DNA of 64,000 bases from UBA8958 sp964571695 (GCA_964571695.1 CAZNDG010000001.1:248001-312000), one strand, 5' to 3'. Positions 53,734 to 63,338 are shown, numbered from the stretch's first letter. Notes: generated by a model not told the origin, from the letters alone. Numbers and translations are program-made.

Positions 53734-54447
53734 ATGCATAAGGATTTTGAAAGTTTTTGCCGGCGGTTCAATGCGACGGCCGCAGGAAAAGAGGATGCCG
53801 AAACCGCCGTCGCTGCGGGAATCCCGCTGGTACAGGAACTCCTTTCCTCGGATCTCTGGTGGCGCGACTTCATCCGGGAGGCCCTCGTGGAAAGGAACTG
53901 GTTCAAACAGCAACCGCCTACCCTCTGGCCGAACGAAATCACCCTCTATCGTAGTCCCGACCAGTCTTTCCTGATCCTGGCCTATATCTGGGAACCCTAT
54001 TCCATAGATACGATCCACGATCACGGTTCCTGGGGGATAGTGGGAAGTTACATCAATGATATCAAGGAAGTTAAATATCGCCGGCTCGATGACGGCACCT
54101 TGGCGGGTCACGCGGAGCTCGAAGCGACAGAGGAAAAGGTGTTGAAACCCGGAGAGATAACCACCGTCTTTCCTCTTGACGGCGGTATTCATCAAATGGA
54201 GAACGCGTCCGGAGATATTGCGGTAACGATCAATGTCTATGGCCGGACGGTGCGACGGGGTTACCTCCAGTTCTTTGACTGGGAAAGAAAAACCGTGCGC
54301 AGGGTCTATCCCCCTCGCACCTTCAAGGAAGTACTTATGGTGCGGGCCCTGGCCGCCATGGGTGGGGCGGCGGATATCCTCTCGGAAGCCATGAGGAATT
54401 CCCTGCCGGACTATGTCCGGGAAGAATACCGCCAAGCGCTCGGATAA
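53734..54447 (+). CDS. Cupin metalloenzyme, cysteine-dioxygenase-like
   Basis: 237 residues from ATG 53734, chosen for AAGGAG nine bases upstream. The cupin core has the metal triad His95-x-His97 (TIHDHGSWG) and His153 (GGIHQMEN). The cysteine that crosslinks to tyrosine in cysteine dioxygenase is absent: the position five after His97 is Ile. This places it nearer to the predicted metal-dependent double-stranded beta-helix enzymes than to a proven Cys dioxygenase. An oxygen-using enzyme would be odd in this anaerobe, so the true substrate is open. Confidence 0.72.
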   Translation: MHKDFESFCRRFNATAAGKEDAETAVAAGIPLVQELLSSDLWWRDFIREALVERNWFKQQPPTLWPNEITLYRSPDQSFLILAYIWEPYSIDTIHDHGSWGIVGSYINDIKEVKYRRLDDGTLAGHAELEATEEKVLKPGEITTVFPLDGGIHQMENASGDIAVTINVYGRTVRRGYLQFFDWERKTVRRVYPPRTFKEVLMVRALAAMGGAADILSEAMRNSLPDYVREEYRQALG

Positions 54448-54661
54448 TGCCACCATAACAAATTGGAATATGATCGTCATGCATATAAGGGCTGGCAAAA
54501 TCGGGTCTTTGCCGGTTGCCGGTGGTGGCAGGTCGTATCATGACATTATGTAGCGAGGCGGCGGGTAGTTATTGATATGGCAATTCTCGTGGCCGGCAGG
54601 AATCGTTTTTTGATGTCCTTTCTAAAGACATGAACTCGACAAATTTAGAGGAAAAGAGCTA

Positions 54662-55624
54662 ATGATCACTACAAGAGTTACGGAAATCTTCGGGCTCCGC
54701 TATCCTATCGTCCAGGGCGGCATGATCTGGGTCAGCGGCTGGCGTCTGGCCGCGGCCGTGGCGAAATCCGGCGCCCTGGGTCTCATCGGCGCCGGCTCCA
54801 TGACCCCGGAACTGCTCCGCGAGCATATCCGCAAGATTAAAAAGGAAGACATCGAGGGGGTCTGGGGGGTGAATCTCCCCATATTTTTTCAGTATGCCGA
54901 AGAGATGACGCAGATCATCCTGGAAGAGAAAGTCCGGGTGGTCTTCACATCCGGCGGCAGCCCCCGTAAATACACCTCCCGCTTCAAGGAACATGGGATC
55001 AAGGTGGCGCATGTGACGGCGACCCCGGAACTGGCTGTCAAATGTGAAGAGGCCGGTGCGGATGCCGTGGTGGTAGAGGGATTCGAGGCTGGAGGCCATA
55101 ACGGCCGGGATGAATTGACGACTATGGTCCTTGTACCCCAGACCGTCGATGCGGTGAAGATCCCCGTGATTGCCGCCGGGGGGATATTCGACGGCCGGGG
55201 GATGGCCGCCGCGCTCGCCATGGGGGCGTCGGGGGTCCAGATCGGTACCCGCTTTGCGGCGACCCGGGAGTCCAGCGCCCATGACAATTTCAAGCGGATG
55301 ATGCTGGAGGCCTCTCCTACGGATACCTTTCTCGTTCTCCGCAAATTGATTCCGGCCCGGGTAATTAAAAACGCCTGGTATGAGAGGGTTGTGGAAGCGG
55401 AAAAGAGGGGGGCCGGAGAGGAGGAACTGATCCGGATAATTGGAGAAAAACGAACAAAAATAGGTATGTACGATGGTGACTTGGTGGAAGGAGAGCTTCA
55501 GATCGGTCAGGCCGCAGGGGCGATCAGGGACCTTCCCGCCGCCGGAGACCTCGTCGGTGCTATCGCCAGGGATTGTGAACGGATAATTGCCGAAATGCCG
55601 GGGAGGCTGTTGCGTAATCAATGA
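54662..55624 (+). CDS. Flavin oxidoreductase, nitronate monooxygenase/FabK type
   Basis: 320-residue TIM-barrel flavoprotein. N-terminus RYPIVQGGMIWVS, central GADAVVVEGFEAGGHNGRDELTTMVLVPQ (about 132-160, FMN and catalytic His), then AAGGIFDGRGMAAALAMGASGVQIGTRF. The family includes 2-nitropropane dioxygenase, FabK enoyl-ACP reductase and phenazine-type proteins. The GGHNG-TTM-LVPQ pattern favours the FabK-like side, but no fatty-acid synthesis gene is adjacent. SD GAGGAAAAGAG upstream. Confidence 0.82.
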   Translation: MITTRVTEIFGLRYPIVQGGMIWVSGWRLAAAVAKSGALGLIGAGSMTPELLREHIRKIKKEDIEGVWGVNLPIFFQYAEEMTQIILEEKVRVVFTSGGSPRKYTSRFKEHGIKVAHVTATPELAVKCEEAGADAVVVEGFEAGGHNGRDELTTMVLVPQTVDAVKIPVIAAGGIFDGRGMAAALAMGASGVQIGTRFAATRESSAHDNFKRMMLEASPTDTFLVLRKLIPARVIKNAWYERVVEAEKRGAGEEELIRIIGEKRTKIGMYDGDLVEGELQIGQAAGAIRDLPAAGDLVGAIARDCERIIAEMPGRLLRNQ

Positions 55625-55730
55625 GATGCCGTTTTTAATGACAAGCGGTGCATTGGCATGGCCGGTGCGTCCGGTGGGATGAACGGGGAGCCGATAGTTA
55701 TGAACTCTCCAGTATGAGGTAGCCAAGCAG

Positions 55731-56609
55731 GTGCGTAAAGTAGGGATCGTTGCCAATACGGCGAAGGAAAAGGCCGGAGAAGTCACGCAAAAATTGAGAG
55801 ACTGGTGTCTCGATCACGGAATCGAGGTCTATATGGACAAGGGCATCGCCGCGTCCATCGGTGCCGGTCCCGGATACGACCGGCGGCAACTCGCCGTCCG
55901 GGCGGATATAATTGCCGTATTCGGCGGCGACGGCACCATGTTGAGGACAGCCAGGGCGGTGCGTGAATTTGCCGTCCCCATTGTGGGGATCAATCTGGGC
56001 GGCTTCGGCTATCTGACGGAAGTCAATCTCAACGAAATGATCGATGCCTTCGAAATCTTCCGCTGCCAGGGGTTTAGGACGGAAAAAAGGATGATGCTCG
56101 ATATCACCATGGAAAGCGGCGGCGAAGTGGTCAAGAAACGTACGGTCCTCAACGATGTAGTAATCAATAGGGGCAATCTGTCCCGGATCGTGGAAATGGA
56201 AACGGCAGTGGACGGCTGTTACCTGAACACCTTCAAGGCAGACGGATTGATCGTTTCCACCCCAACGGGATCCACGGCCTATTCCCTTTCCGCCGGTGGA
56301 CCCATAGTATTTCCTCAGCATGATTCCATAATTATCAATCCCATCTGCCCCCACACCCTGACGAATCGCCCGGTCATTCTTCCTGGAGACGTCACCATCC
56401 GGGTGGTGCTCTGGTCCAAGGAGCAGGGGGCTACGGTGACGCTGGATGGTCAGATCTTTCATACCCTGAAATCGGGAGATGTCATGACGGTACGCAAATC
56501 CGAGCATGTAACGCTTCTTGTCGCCTCGCCCCATCGCGATTATATGGAAATCCTTCGCTCCAAACTTGGTTGGCGCGGCTTGACGGCGGGGATGAGCCCT
56601 CCTGGGTAA
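55731..56609 (+). CDS. nadK: NAD kinase
   Basis: Makes NADP from NAD and ATP (or polyphosphate). 292 residues with the GGDG motif (FGGDGTM, Asp67), GINLGGFGYLTE, NDVVINRG and TPTGSTAYSLSAGGP. The start is GTG at 55731 after an AGGTAG-like SD. First of the nadK-recN-acetyltransferase-mltA run. Confidence 0.94.
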   Translation: MRKVGIVANTAKEKAGEVTQKLRDWCLDHGIEVYMDKGIAASIGAGPGYDRRQLAVRADIIAVFGGDGTMLRTARAVREFAVPIVGINLGGFGYLTEVNLNEMIDAFEIFRCQGFRTEKRMMLDITMESGGEVVKKRTVLNDVVINRGNLSRIVEMETAVDGCYLNTFKADGLIVSTPTGSTAYSLSAGGPIVFPQHDSIIINPICPHTLTNRPVILPGDVTIRVVLWSKEQGATVTLDGQIFHTLKSGDVMTVRKSEHVTLLVASPHRDYMEILRSKLGWRGLTAGMSPPG

Positions 56610-56652
56610 AGCGACGCTGATCTTTATTAACGGGGGCTGCTTAACGAGGAAG

Positions 56653-58341
56653 ATGTTAGCCGAACTGAGCATCAGAAATTTCGCAATTATTGAGGCCCTG
56701 GACATAACGTTCAGCAACGGCATGAACATACTTACCGGAGAAACCGGGGCCGGTAAATCAATCATTATGGGAGCGGTGAGCCTACTGCTGGGAGACCGGG
56801 CTTCCGTGGATATGATCCGCTCCACCGCAGATACGGCAACCGTTGAAGCCCGCTTCCTCGTTTCGGATCAGGACGGAATCCGGGCACGGCTGGCGGACTG
56901 GGGTCTGGAGGCCGGAGACGAAATGGTGGTGCGGCGGGTTATTTCCCGGGGGGGGAAAAACCGGGTTTACATCAACGGAAATGTCGCCAGCCTGGCCATG
57001 CTAGCCGAACTGGGGGAATCACTGCTCAATATTTGCGGCCAGCATGAGCACCAGCTCCTGCTCAAGGATGACAATCATCTTGACATCCTCGATGCCTTCG
57101 GCGGTCTCCAGGGATTGCGGGGCGAATACGAAGGCCTCTATAACCGATTTCAGGCCCTGAAAGAGCGGCGGCGAACCTTGGAGATCCGGCAGCGGCAGCG
57201 GGAAGAGCGGGAAGAGTTTATCCGTTTTCGGCATGCCGAGATCGAATCAGCGGCCCTCGAAAACGGGGAGGATGTCCGTCTGGCGGAAGAGAAGCAGATC
57301 CTCACCAATATCCGGAAACTTACGGATCATGCGGTGACGGCTCACGAGATTCTCTACGGCCGGGAACATTCCCTGCTAAAGGAACTTAGAATCGTCAGAA
57401 ATGCCGTCGGGGAGATCAAAAAGATCGATCCGCGCCTTACGGTAGCGGAAGCGCAACTGGATGACATTTACTATAATTTGGAGGATGCGGCCTATACGCT
57501 TCGGGATTATGCCCAGGGCCTGGCCGGTGATGACCAGCGGTTGGAACAGATCGAGGAAAGGATCGAACTGATCAACAAACTAAAGAGAAAGCACGGGGCC
57601 ACCCTGACGGCGGTATTGGAGAAGAAAGACGCTTTGAAGCGGGAACTGGACGGGATTGCTTCCCTGGGCAGGGAACTCGATGAGACAGATTCGTCCCTCC
57701 TGGCCGCCCGAAGGGATCTGGAAATAAAGGCCGGCGAGTTGTCGGCGGCCCGGCGGGTCGCGGCCGGACAATTGCGGGAGGACATCGAACGGGAGATCCA
57801 CGCCCTGAGAATGGAGGCGGCCGTATTCACGGTGGTCTTCGAGGAGAACGGCAACGGGGAGGATGTCTATACCTCCCGGGGGGCCGACCGCCTCGAATTC
57901 TATCTGTCGGCAAATCCTGGCGAAGCGCCAAAACCCCTTTCTCGGGTGGCCTCGGGAGGCGAACTGTCGCGGTTGGTCCTCGCCATGAAAAATGTCCTGG
58001 CCCGAACAGGTTCCGTAGGGACGATGGTCTTCGACGAGGTGGACAGCGGTATCGGCGGGGCCACGGCGGAAATCGTCGGTAAAAAGATCCGGGCGGTGGC
58101 GGAGCGTCACCAGGTGCTTTGCATTACCCATTTGCCACAGATCGCCTGTTACGGAGACCGGCACTACCTGGTAACCAAGCATGTGGGCGAGGAGCGGACT
58201 GAGACGCAAGTCCGGGAACTGGGGGAAGAGGCGCGGATCGAGGAGGTCTCTCGCATGCTCAGCGGTCTGGAAATAACCGAGACGACGAAACAACATGCAC
58301 GGGAAATGCTGGCCAGGGCCGGAAGGAGAGAGAAATGTTGA
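56653..58341 (+). CDS. recN: DNA repair protein RecN
   Basis: SMC-like ATPase in double-strand break repair. 562 residues. Walker A GETGAGKS (29-36), a long coiled coil (about 150-370, rich in Glu, Arg and Leu), then the ABC signature RVASGGELSRLVLAMK and Walker B MVFDEVDSGIGG. Works upstream of recombination, so it fits functionally with the recBCD genes in the window. Ends 7 bp inside the next gene. Confidence 0.95.
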   Translation: MLAELSIRNFAIIEALDITFSNGMNILTGETGAGKSIIMGAVSLLLGDRASVDMIRSTADTATVEARFLVSDQDGIRARLADWGLEAGDEMVVRRVISRGGKNRVYINGNVASLAMLAELGESLLNICGQHEHQLLLKDDNHLDILDAFGGLQGLRGEYEGLYNRFQALKERRRTLEIRQRQREEREEFIRFRHAEIESAALENGEDVRLAEEKQILTNIRKLTDHAVTAHEILYGREHSLLKELRIVRNAVGEIKKIDPRLTVAEAQLDDIYYNLEDAAYTLRDYAQGLAGDDQRLEQIEERIELINKLKRKHGATLTAVLEKKDALKRELDGIASLGRELDETDSSLLAARRDLEIKAGELSAARRVAAGQLREDIEREIHALRMEAAVFTVVFEENGNGEDVYTSRGADRLEFYLSANPGEAPKPLSRVASGGELSRLVLAMKNVLARTGSVGTMVFDEVDSGIGGATAEIVGKKIRAVAERHQVLCITHLPQIACYGDRHYLVTKHVGEERTETQVRELGEEARIEEVSRMLSGLEITETTKQHAREMLARAGRREKC

Positions 58342-58793
58342 GGAAAGCGCGGATCGGCGATGTCAAGACTATTCACAAGATGATAAATGTCTCGGCAAGC
58401 AAGGAGGAGATCCTGCCCCGGTCCCTGATGGACATTTACGGCAGCCTTCGGGACTTCTTTGTCTATTATGATGAAGACGAACGGATCATCACCGGCATCT
58501 GCGCCATGAACATCATCTGGGAAAACCTGGCCGAAGTGCGCTCCCTGTATGTGGATGAGGCCTTCCGACGGCGGGGCATCGGCAGGATCCTGGTGGAGGC
58601 CTGCATATCCGAGGCTATCACCTTGGAACTATTCCGCATCTTCACCCTTACTTACAAGAAGGAGTTTTTTCAACGGGTCGGTTTTCACGCCGTGGACCGC
58701 TCCTCTCTTTCGGAGAAAATCTGGACGGACTGTTTCCGCTGCCCGAAATATCCCGACTACTGTGATGAAGTGGCGATGATCATCGAATTATGA
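58335..58793 (+). CDS. GNAT acetyltransferase, N-acetylglutamate-synthase-like
   Basis: 152 residues, a single GNAT domain with VRSLYVDEAFRRRGIGRILVE for acetyl-CoA binding. IIWENLAEVRSLYV and LTYKKEFFQRVGF match short ArgA-type N-acetylglutamate synthases (such as that of mycobacteria), and KIWTDCFRCPKYPDYCDE is a conserved tail in deltaproteobacteria. Arginine synthesis is the likely role, but no other arg gene lies nearby. Starts inside the recN end with SD AAGGAGAG. Confidence 0.78.
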   Translation: MLRKARIGDVKTIHKMINVSASKEEILPRSLMDIYGSLRDFFVYYDEDERIITGICAMNIIWENLAEVRSLYVDEAFRRRGIGRILVEACISEAITLELFRIFTLTYKKEFFQRVGFHAVDRSSLSEKIWTDCFRCPKYPDYCDEVAMIIEL

Positions 58794-59986
58794 AATTATT
58801 TCGTCGTACCTGTCTTTTCCTGATTTTGCTCTTCCTGCCGCTGATACTGTTAGTTGCTTCCTGTCGGCCGGTCTCCGATCTGTCCCGGGAAGATTCGCCC
58901 CGTGTTCCTCCTTCTTATCAGGTCCGGGAGGAGGAAGCTATGCTCGACGATCTCGATCTCTCCTCCCTGAAAAAGGCCATCGGGGTGAGCATCCAATACT
59001 ACCGGAGCCGGGGCGCCGAGGAAACGTACTGCCTCCGGAACCGCTGTTACTCGTCGGCGGAAATGATCGCCAGCCTGGAGAGTTTTCTGCGGATCATGAT
59101 AAGCGATTTGCCGGCGGCGGCCAAGCAAAAGGCAATTCGGGAGGAATTCGAGATCGTTGCGGCTGATGAAGATATTGTATTTACAGGTTATTATGAGCCG
59201 ATTCTGAAGGGCAGCCTCAAAAGAACGGAGCATTGCCGCTATCCCCTCTATAGAACCCCGGAAGAAACCGTAGTGGTCCGTCTCGACCGCTTCCAGGGAA
59301 CATATAGCCAGGGCCGGTTGATCGGGAGACTGGAAAAGGGAGAAGTGCTTCCCCATTTCAGTCGCCGGCAGATCGATTCCGAAGGCGTCCTGGCGGGACG
59401 GGGTCTGGAAATAGCCTGGGTTGACAATCCGGTGGATTTGTTTTCGCTCCACATCCAGGGTTCAGGCAAGATCCGCCTGGCTGATGGCCGCCAGGTAGCG
59501 GTGAATTACGCCCAATCCAATGGCCGGCCGTTTCGGGGCTTGACGGGAATGATGGCGGCCAGGGGACTTTTGGCGGAGGGAGAGAGATCTTATGAACAGA
59601 TGAAACGGGTTCTCCTTGATCGTCCCGGTGAACGGCAGGAACTGATGAACTACAATGAACGCTATATATTTTTTCGCATTGTTCCGGAAGGTCCGTTGGG
59701 GGCCCTGGGGCTGACCCTCGTCCCCGGAAGATCCATTGCCACGGATCTCGATCTATATCCCAAGGGGGCCCTGGCCATGATCGAGACCCGCAAACCGGTA
59801 TTTGACGATGAAGGCAGGATCCTATCCTGGCAACCATTTTCCCGCTTGGTCCTGAATCATGACACCGGGGCGGCCATCAAGGGTCCGGGGCGGGTGGACC
59901 TCTTTTGCGGCACCGGCCCGGCGGCGGAAAGAACCGCCGGGGCGATGAAGGAAAAGGGGAGGATGTTTTTCATCCTGAAACGCTGA
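58790..59986 (+). CDS. mltA: Membrane-bound lytic murein transglycosylase A
   Basis: 398 residues. A signal peptide and lipobox (LLVASC) predict an outer-membrane lipoprotein. The MltA domain and C-terminal 3D domain are visible: FTGYYEPILKGS, SLHIQGSGKIRLADG, YNERYIFFRI and LNHDTGAAIKG...RVDLFCGTG with the conserved Asp358 and Asp370. Cleaves glycan strands of murein with formation of 1,6-anhydromuramic ends. 4-bp overlap with the acetyltransferase gene. Confidence 0.93.
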   Translation: MKLFRRTCLFLILLFLPLILLVASCRPVSDLSREDSPRVPPSYQVREEEAMLDDLDLSSLKKAIGVSIQYYRSRGAEETYCLRNRCYSSAEMIASLESFLRIMISDLPAAAKQKAIREEFEIVAADEDIVFTGYYEPILKGSLKRTEHCRYPLYRTPEETVVVRLDRFQGTYSQGRLIGRLEKGEVLPHFSRRQIDSEGVLAGRGLEIAWVDNPVDLFSLHIQGSGKIRLADGRQVAVNYAQSNGRPFRGLTGMMAARGLLAEGERSYEQMKRVLLDRPGERQELMNYNERYIFFRIVPEGPLGALGLTLVPGRSIATDLDLYPKGALAMIETRKPVFDDEGRILSWQPFSRLVLNHDTGAAIKGPGRVDLFCGTGPAAERTAGAMKEKGRMFFILKR

Positions 59987-60015
59987 AATCGATAACGGTA
60001 ACATCCCCGCCGGGT

Positions 60016-60044
60016 TTGACAGTCCGGGGTCTTTCTGTTATACG
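60016..60044 (+). promoter_or_regulatory. Promoter of trpS-scpAB-rluB
   Basis: TTGACA (60016-60021), 17 bp, TATACG (60039-60044). It implies a leader of about 100 nt with a GCCACC/GGTGGC hairpin (around 60044-60063). Confidence 0.7.
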
Positions 60045-60148
60045 GCCACCTCTACCGGTGGCGAGAAACATAAAAGGACAACGCCGCCGCGGTGCCGTGG
60101 CTTTTCCAGGCTTATGGGCATCACGGGTGGCGAATTCGCGGAGGTTAA

Positions 60149-61150
60149 GTGACGAAAAAGAGAATTTTGAGCGGCATGAGGTCCACGGGCAAACTACACC
60201 TGGGAAATTATCACGGCGCCCTGAAGAACTGGGTGGATCTGCAGAACGACGGAGCTTATGAGTGTTTCTATTTCGTTGCCGACTGGCACGCCCTGACGAG
60301 CGACTATGCGGATACGAGCGAAATAGGCGAAAATATCTTGGATATGGTCATCGACTGGCTGAGTGCCGGTCTCGACCCGGCCCGGAGCACCCTCTTCGTC
60401 CAGTCCCAGATCAAGGAGCATGCCGAGCTGTGGCTGCTCCTGTCCATGATTACGCCGCTGCCCTGGCTGGAGCGAAACCCCACCTACAAGGAGATGAAGG
60501 AGGAACTGACCAGCAAAGATCTGTCCACCTTCGGCTTTCTTGGCTATCCGGTTCTCCAGGCGGCGGATATCATCATGTACAAGGCCTATGGTGTCCCCGT
60601 GGGGGTGGATCAGTTGCCCCACATCGAGCTGACCCGGGAGATCGCCCGGCGGTTCAATTTTCTGTACCGGGATGTATTCCCGATTCCGGAGCCGCTCTTG
60701 ACCCAGGTTCCCAAGCTTCTGGGGATCGACGGTCGTAAGATGAGCAAGTCCTATGAAAACTCGATTTATATGAGCGATACGGGCGAGCCGCTGCAAAATA
60801 AGGTCGCCTCGATGTTCACCGATCCCCAGCGCCAGCGCCGGCGCGATCCGGGCCGGCCCGAGTTGTGCAACGTCTTCACCTTCCACCAGCTTTACACCGA
60901 TTGGGAAAAGGCCCGGGAGATCGAGACGGAATGCCGGCACGCCGGTATCGGTTGCACGGACTGCAAGAAAATCCTCGGGAAAAACATCGGCGCGGTCATG
61001 CTCCCCCTGCACGAACGCCAGGCATACTATCGGGATCACCTCCAGGAGGTCCGGGATATTGTCGCCGCCGGTGATCTCCGCGCCCGGTCCGTGGCGGAGC
61101 GGACCCTAAAAGAGGTCCGGGCGGCGATGAAGATCAGCTATGGATTATGA
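60149..61150 (+). CDS. trpS: Tryptophanyl-tRNA synthetase
   Basis: Class I synthetase, 333 residues. HIGH-type signature HLGNYHG (17-23), KMSKS (197-201), GVDQLPHIELTREIARRFN and a C-terminal helical part with a CTDCKK pair. The start is GTG at 60149 after SD GGAGG. It overlaps scpA by 11 bp. Confidence 0.96.
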   Translation: MTKKRILSGMRSTGKLHLGNYHGALKNWVDLQNDGAYECFYFVADWHALTSDYADTSEIGENILDMVIDWLSAGLDPARSTLFVQSQIKEHAELWLLLSMITPLPWLERNPTYKEMKEELTSKDLSTFGFLGYPVLQAADIIMYKAYGVPVGVDQLPHIELTREIARRFNFLYRDVFPIPEPLLTQVPKLLGIDGRKMSKSYENSIYMSDTGEPLQNKVASMFTDPQRQRRRDPGRPELCNVFTFHQLYTDWEKAREIETECRHAGIGCTDCKKILGKNIGAVMLPLHERQAYYRDHLQEVRDIVAAGDLRARSVAERTLKEVRAAMKISYGL

Positions 61151-61865
61151 AGTCAAGCTCGATATCTTCGAGGGTCCTCTGGACCTTCTCCTCCATCTAA
61201 TCAGGAAAAACGAACTTGATATCTACGACATCCCCATCGCTCTTATCACCCGGCAGTACCTCGAGTACATCGATGCGCTGAAGGCGCTGAATCTCGATTT
61301 GGCAGGCGAATACCTGGTCCTGGCGTCGACGCTGATTCATATCAAGTCGAAAATGCTCCTCCCGGAGACGACGGAGGAGGGGGAGGAAGAGCCCGATCCG
61401 CGCCGGGAGTTGGTGGAGCAACTTCTAAAATACCAGGCCTTCAAGGATGCCTCACAGTCCCTCCAGGCCCGGGAGTTGCTGGACAGGGATGTATTCGCCC
61501 GGGGGTGTGCGGCCGTTGCCGAAGCGCTGCCACAAGTGGAGCCGCAATGGGTGGAGATAGGCCTGTTCGAACTGGTGGATGCCTTTCGCCAGGTCCTCGG
61601 CAAGCTTTCCGCTCCGGAAAGGATGGAAATAGACCTGGACCGCACTTCACTGGCAGACCGGATCAACGCGATCATGGAGCTACTGCAGCGCCATCGGTCC
61701 CTCACCTTTCCGGAACTTCTGGAGGACCGGCCGGACCGGCGCCTGATCATTAATACCTTTATCGCGCTGCTCGAGTTGGTCCGACAGCGGCTGATCAGAA
61801 TATTTCAGGCGGGACCATTCGGCGTGATACGCGTGTTTCCTGCCGTCGAAGAAGAACATGAATAA
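61140..61865 (+). CDS. scpA: Segregation and condensation protein A
   Basis: Kleisin subunit of the bacterial condensin (SMC-ScpAB). 241 residues. EGPLDLLLHLIRKNELDIYDIPI near the start is diagnostic; the C-terminal winged helix ends LELVRQRLIRIFQ-type sequence. Works with SMC (not in the window) and ScpB next door. Overlaps both trpS and scpB. Confidence 0.95.
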   Translation: MDYEVKLDIFEGPLDLLLHLIRKNELDIYDIPIALITRQYLEYIDALKALNLDLAGEYLVLASTLIHIKSKMLLPETTEEGEEEPDPRRELVEQLLKYQAFKDASQSLQARELLDRDVFARGCAAVAEALPQVEPQWVEIGLFELVDAFRQVLGKLSAPERMEIDLDRTSLADRINAIMELLQRHRSLTFPELLEDRPDRRLIINTFIALLELVRQRLIRIFQAGPFGVIRVFPAVEEEHE

Positions 61866-62385
61866 AATCATGGCTATTATTGAAGGATTGATTTTTGCCG
61901 CCGAGGCGCCATTGGGCATCGAGCGGATTGTCGAGATCCTTCAGGAACGGGAAATTACCCGACAGGAAGTGGCAGCGCACCTGCGGGAGCTGGCGGCGGC
62001 ACATGAAGAGCGGCAGGGAGGTTTCTTGCTCCGGGAGATTGCGGGCGGATACCAGTTCCGGACCCGTCCGGATCTGGCGGTTTGGATTGCAAAGATGAAG
62101 GCCGGCCGTCCATCGGCGCTCACGGCTGCCGCCCTGGAGACCCTGGCGGTAGTCGCCTACCGCCAGCCGGTAGTGAAGGCCGAGGTGGACCGGTTGCGTG
62201 GTGTCGATGTGGGCCGACCGTTAAGGACCTTGCTGGAAAGAAAATTGATCAGGATTTTAGGAAGGAAGGACGTGCCGGGAAAACCCATGATCTACGGCAC
62301 CACCAAGAAGTTTCTGGAGGTTTTCGGTCTGAAGGACCTTTCGGAACTGCCCACCCTGGGAGAGCTGAAGGATTTGACTGAATAA
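61858..62385 (+). CDS. scpB: Segregation and condensation protein B
   Basis: 175 residues, two winged-helix domains; IIEGLIFAAEAPLGIERI, AGGYQFRTRPD, AALETLAVVAYRQPVVKAEVDRLRGV and GRKDVPGKPMIYGTTKKFLEVFGL fit ScpB. Partner of ScpA, with which it is coupled by an 8-bp overlap. Confidence 0.95.
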   Translation: MNKIMAIIEGLIFAAEAPLGIERIVEILQEREITRQEVAAHLRELAAAHEERQGGFLLREIAGGYQFRTRPDLAVWIAKMKAGRPSALTAAALETLAVVAYRQPVVKAEVDRLRGVDVGRPLRTLLERKLIRILGRKDVPGKPMIYGTTKKFLEVFGLKDLSELPTLGELKDLTE

Positions 62386-62453
62386 GGAATCGGGAGATGC
62401 ATCCGGGTTTTATGGTTGTCCCGGATAAATCGTCGCTGAAAGGCAATTAAGAT

Positions 62454-63239
62454 ATGGTCAAGAACGCTGAAAGTTCCGTAACGCCCTCCATGTCGGGGGA
62501 GCGGCTCCAAAAGGTACTGGCCGGGGCGGGGATAGCTTCCCGCCGCGCCGCTGAAACGATGATCCGCCAGGGTCGTGTGACGGTCAATGATCAGCCGGTA
62601 AGCGAAATGGGCTTCCGGGTACATCGGGATGACGAGATTCGGGTGGACGGAAGGCTGGTCGGACCCCCTCCGGAACACATCTATCTCATGCTGTACAAAC
62701 CACGGGGATACGTAACCACGCTCAATGATCCCCAGGAACGACCGATTGTTACCGACCTGATCCCCGAACGCGCCGGGAGGGTGTTTCCCGTGGGAAGGCT
62801 CGATTACGATTCCGAGGGGCTCCTGTTGCTCACCAATGACGGAGACTGGGCTTATCGTCTGCAGCACCCCCGATTTCGTTTGGAGAAGACCTACCATATC
62901 AAGATCAAAGGAAATATTTCCGGGGCTGCGGTGCAAAGACTAAAAAAGGGGCTGCAACTTGACGACGGACCTTTCCACCCGTTGCGTTTCGAGGTGGGTA
63001 AGGTGAACGACAAGAGCTGCTGGATAGACATCACTATCAGCGAGGGGCGCAACCGTATTCTGAGACGGGCATTTGAACAATTGGGACTGCCCGTGGTCCG
63101 ACTCATCCGTACTGCCGTGGGTCCGCTGAACCTGGCGGGACTAAAGGAAGGGCAGAGCAGGTCTCTTGACCCCCAGGAGGCGGCGTGTCTGCTTCACCAA
63201 GTTCGGAGAAGTATTAAAAAATATTCAAAAATTACTTGA
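62454..63239 (+). CDS. rluB: 23S rRNA pseudouridine synthase, RluB type
   Basis: 261 residues: an N-terminal S4 RNA-binding domain (about 15-65), then the synthase domain with catalytic Asp117 in GRLDYDSEG. The same-family RsuA is the alternative; placement behind scpB favours RluB. The stop codon is part of the -35 of the following hup promoter. Confidence 0.9.
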   Translation: MVKNAESSVTPSMSGERLQKVLAGAGIASRRAAETMIRQGRVTVNDQPVSEMGFRVHRDDEIRVDGRLVGPPPEHIYLMLYKPRGYVTTLNDPQERPIVTDLIPERAGRVFPVGRLDYDSEGLLLLTNDGDWAYRLQHPRFRLEKTYHIKIKGNISGAAVQRLKKGLQLDDGPFHPLRFEVGKVNDKSCWIDITISEGRNRILRRAFEQLGLPVVRLIRTAVGPLNLAGLKEGQSRSLDPQEAACLLHQVRRSIKKYSKIT

Positions 63240-63264
63240 CATTCAAAACAAAATAAATAATAGT
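63236..63264 (+). promoter_or_regulatory. Promoter of hup
   Basis: TTGACA (63236-63241) overlaps the rluB stop; the -10 is AT-rich (TAATAG or AATAGT, 16-17 bp downstream). Confidence 0.6.
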
Positions 63265-63338
63265 CGCCGAAAAAACAAGCCATATTATCATGTTATTCGA
63301 AATGACGAGAGTCACATGCAATTCTTAGGGAGGGGTAT

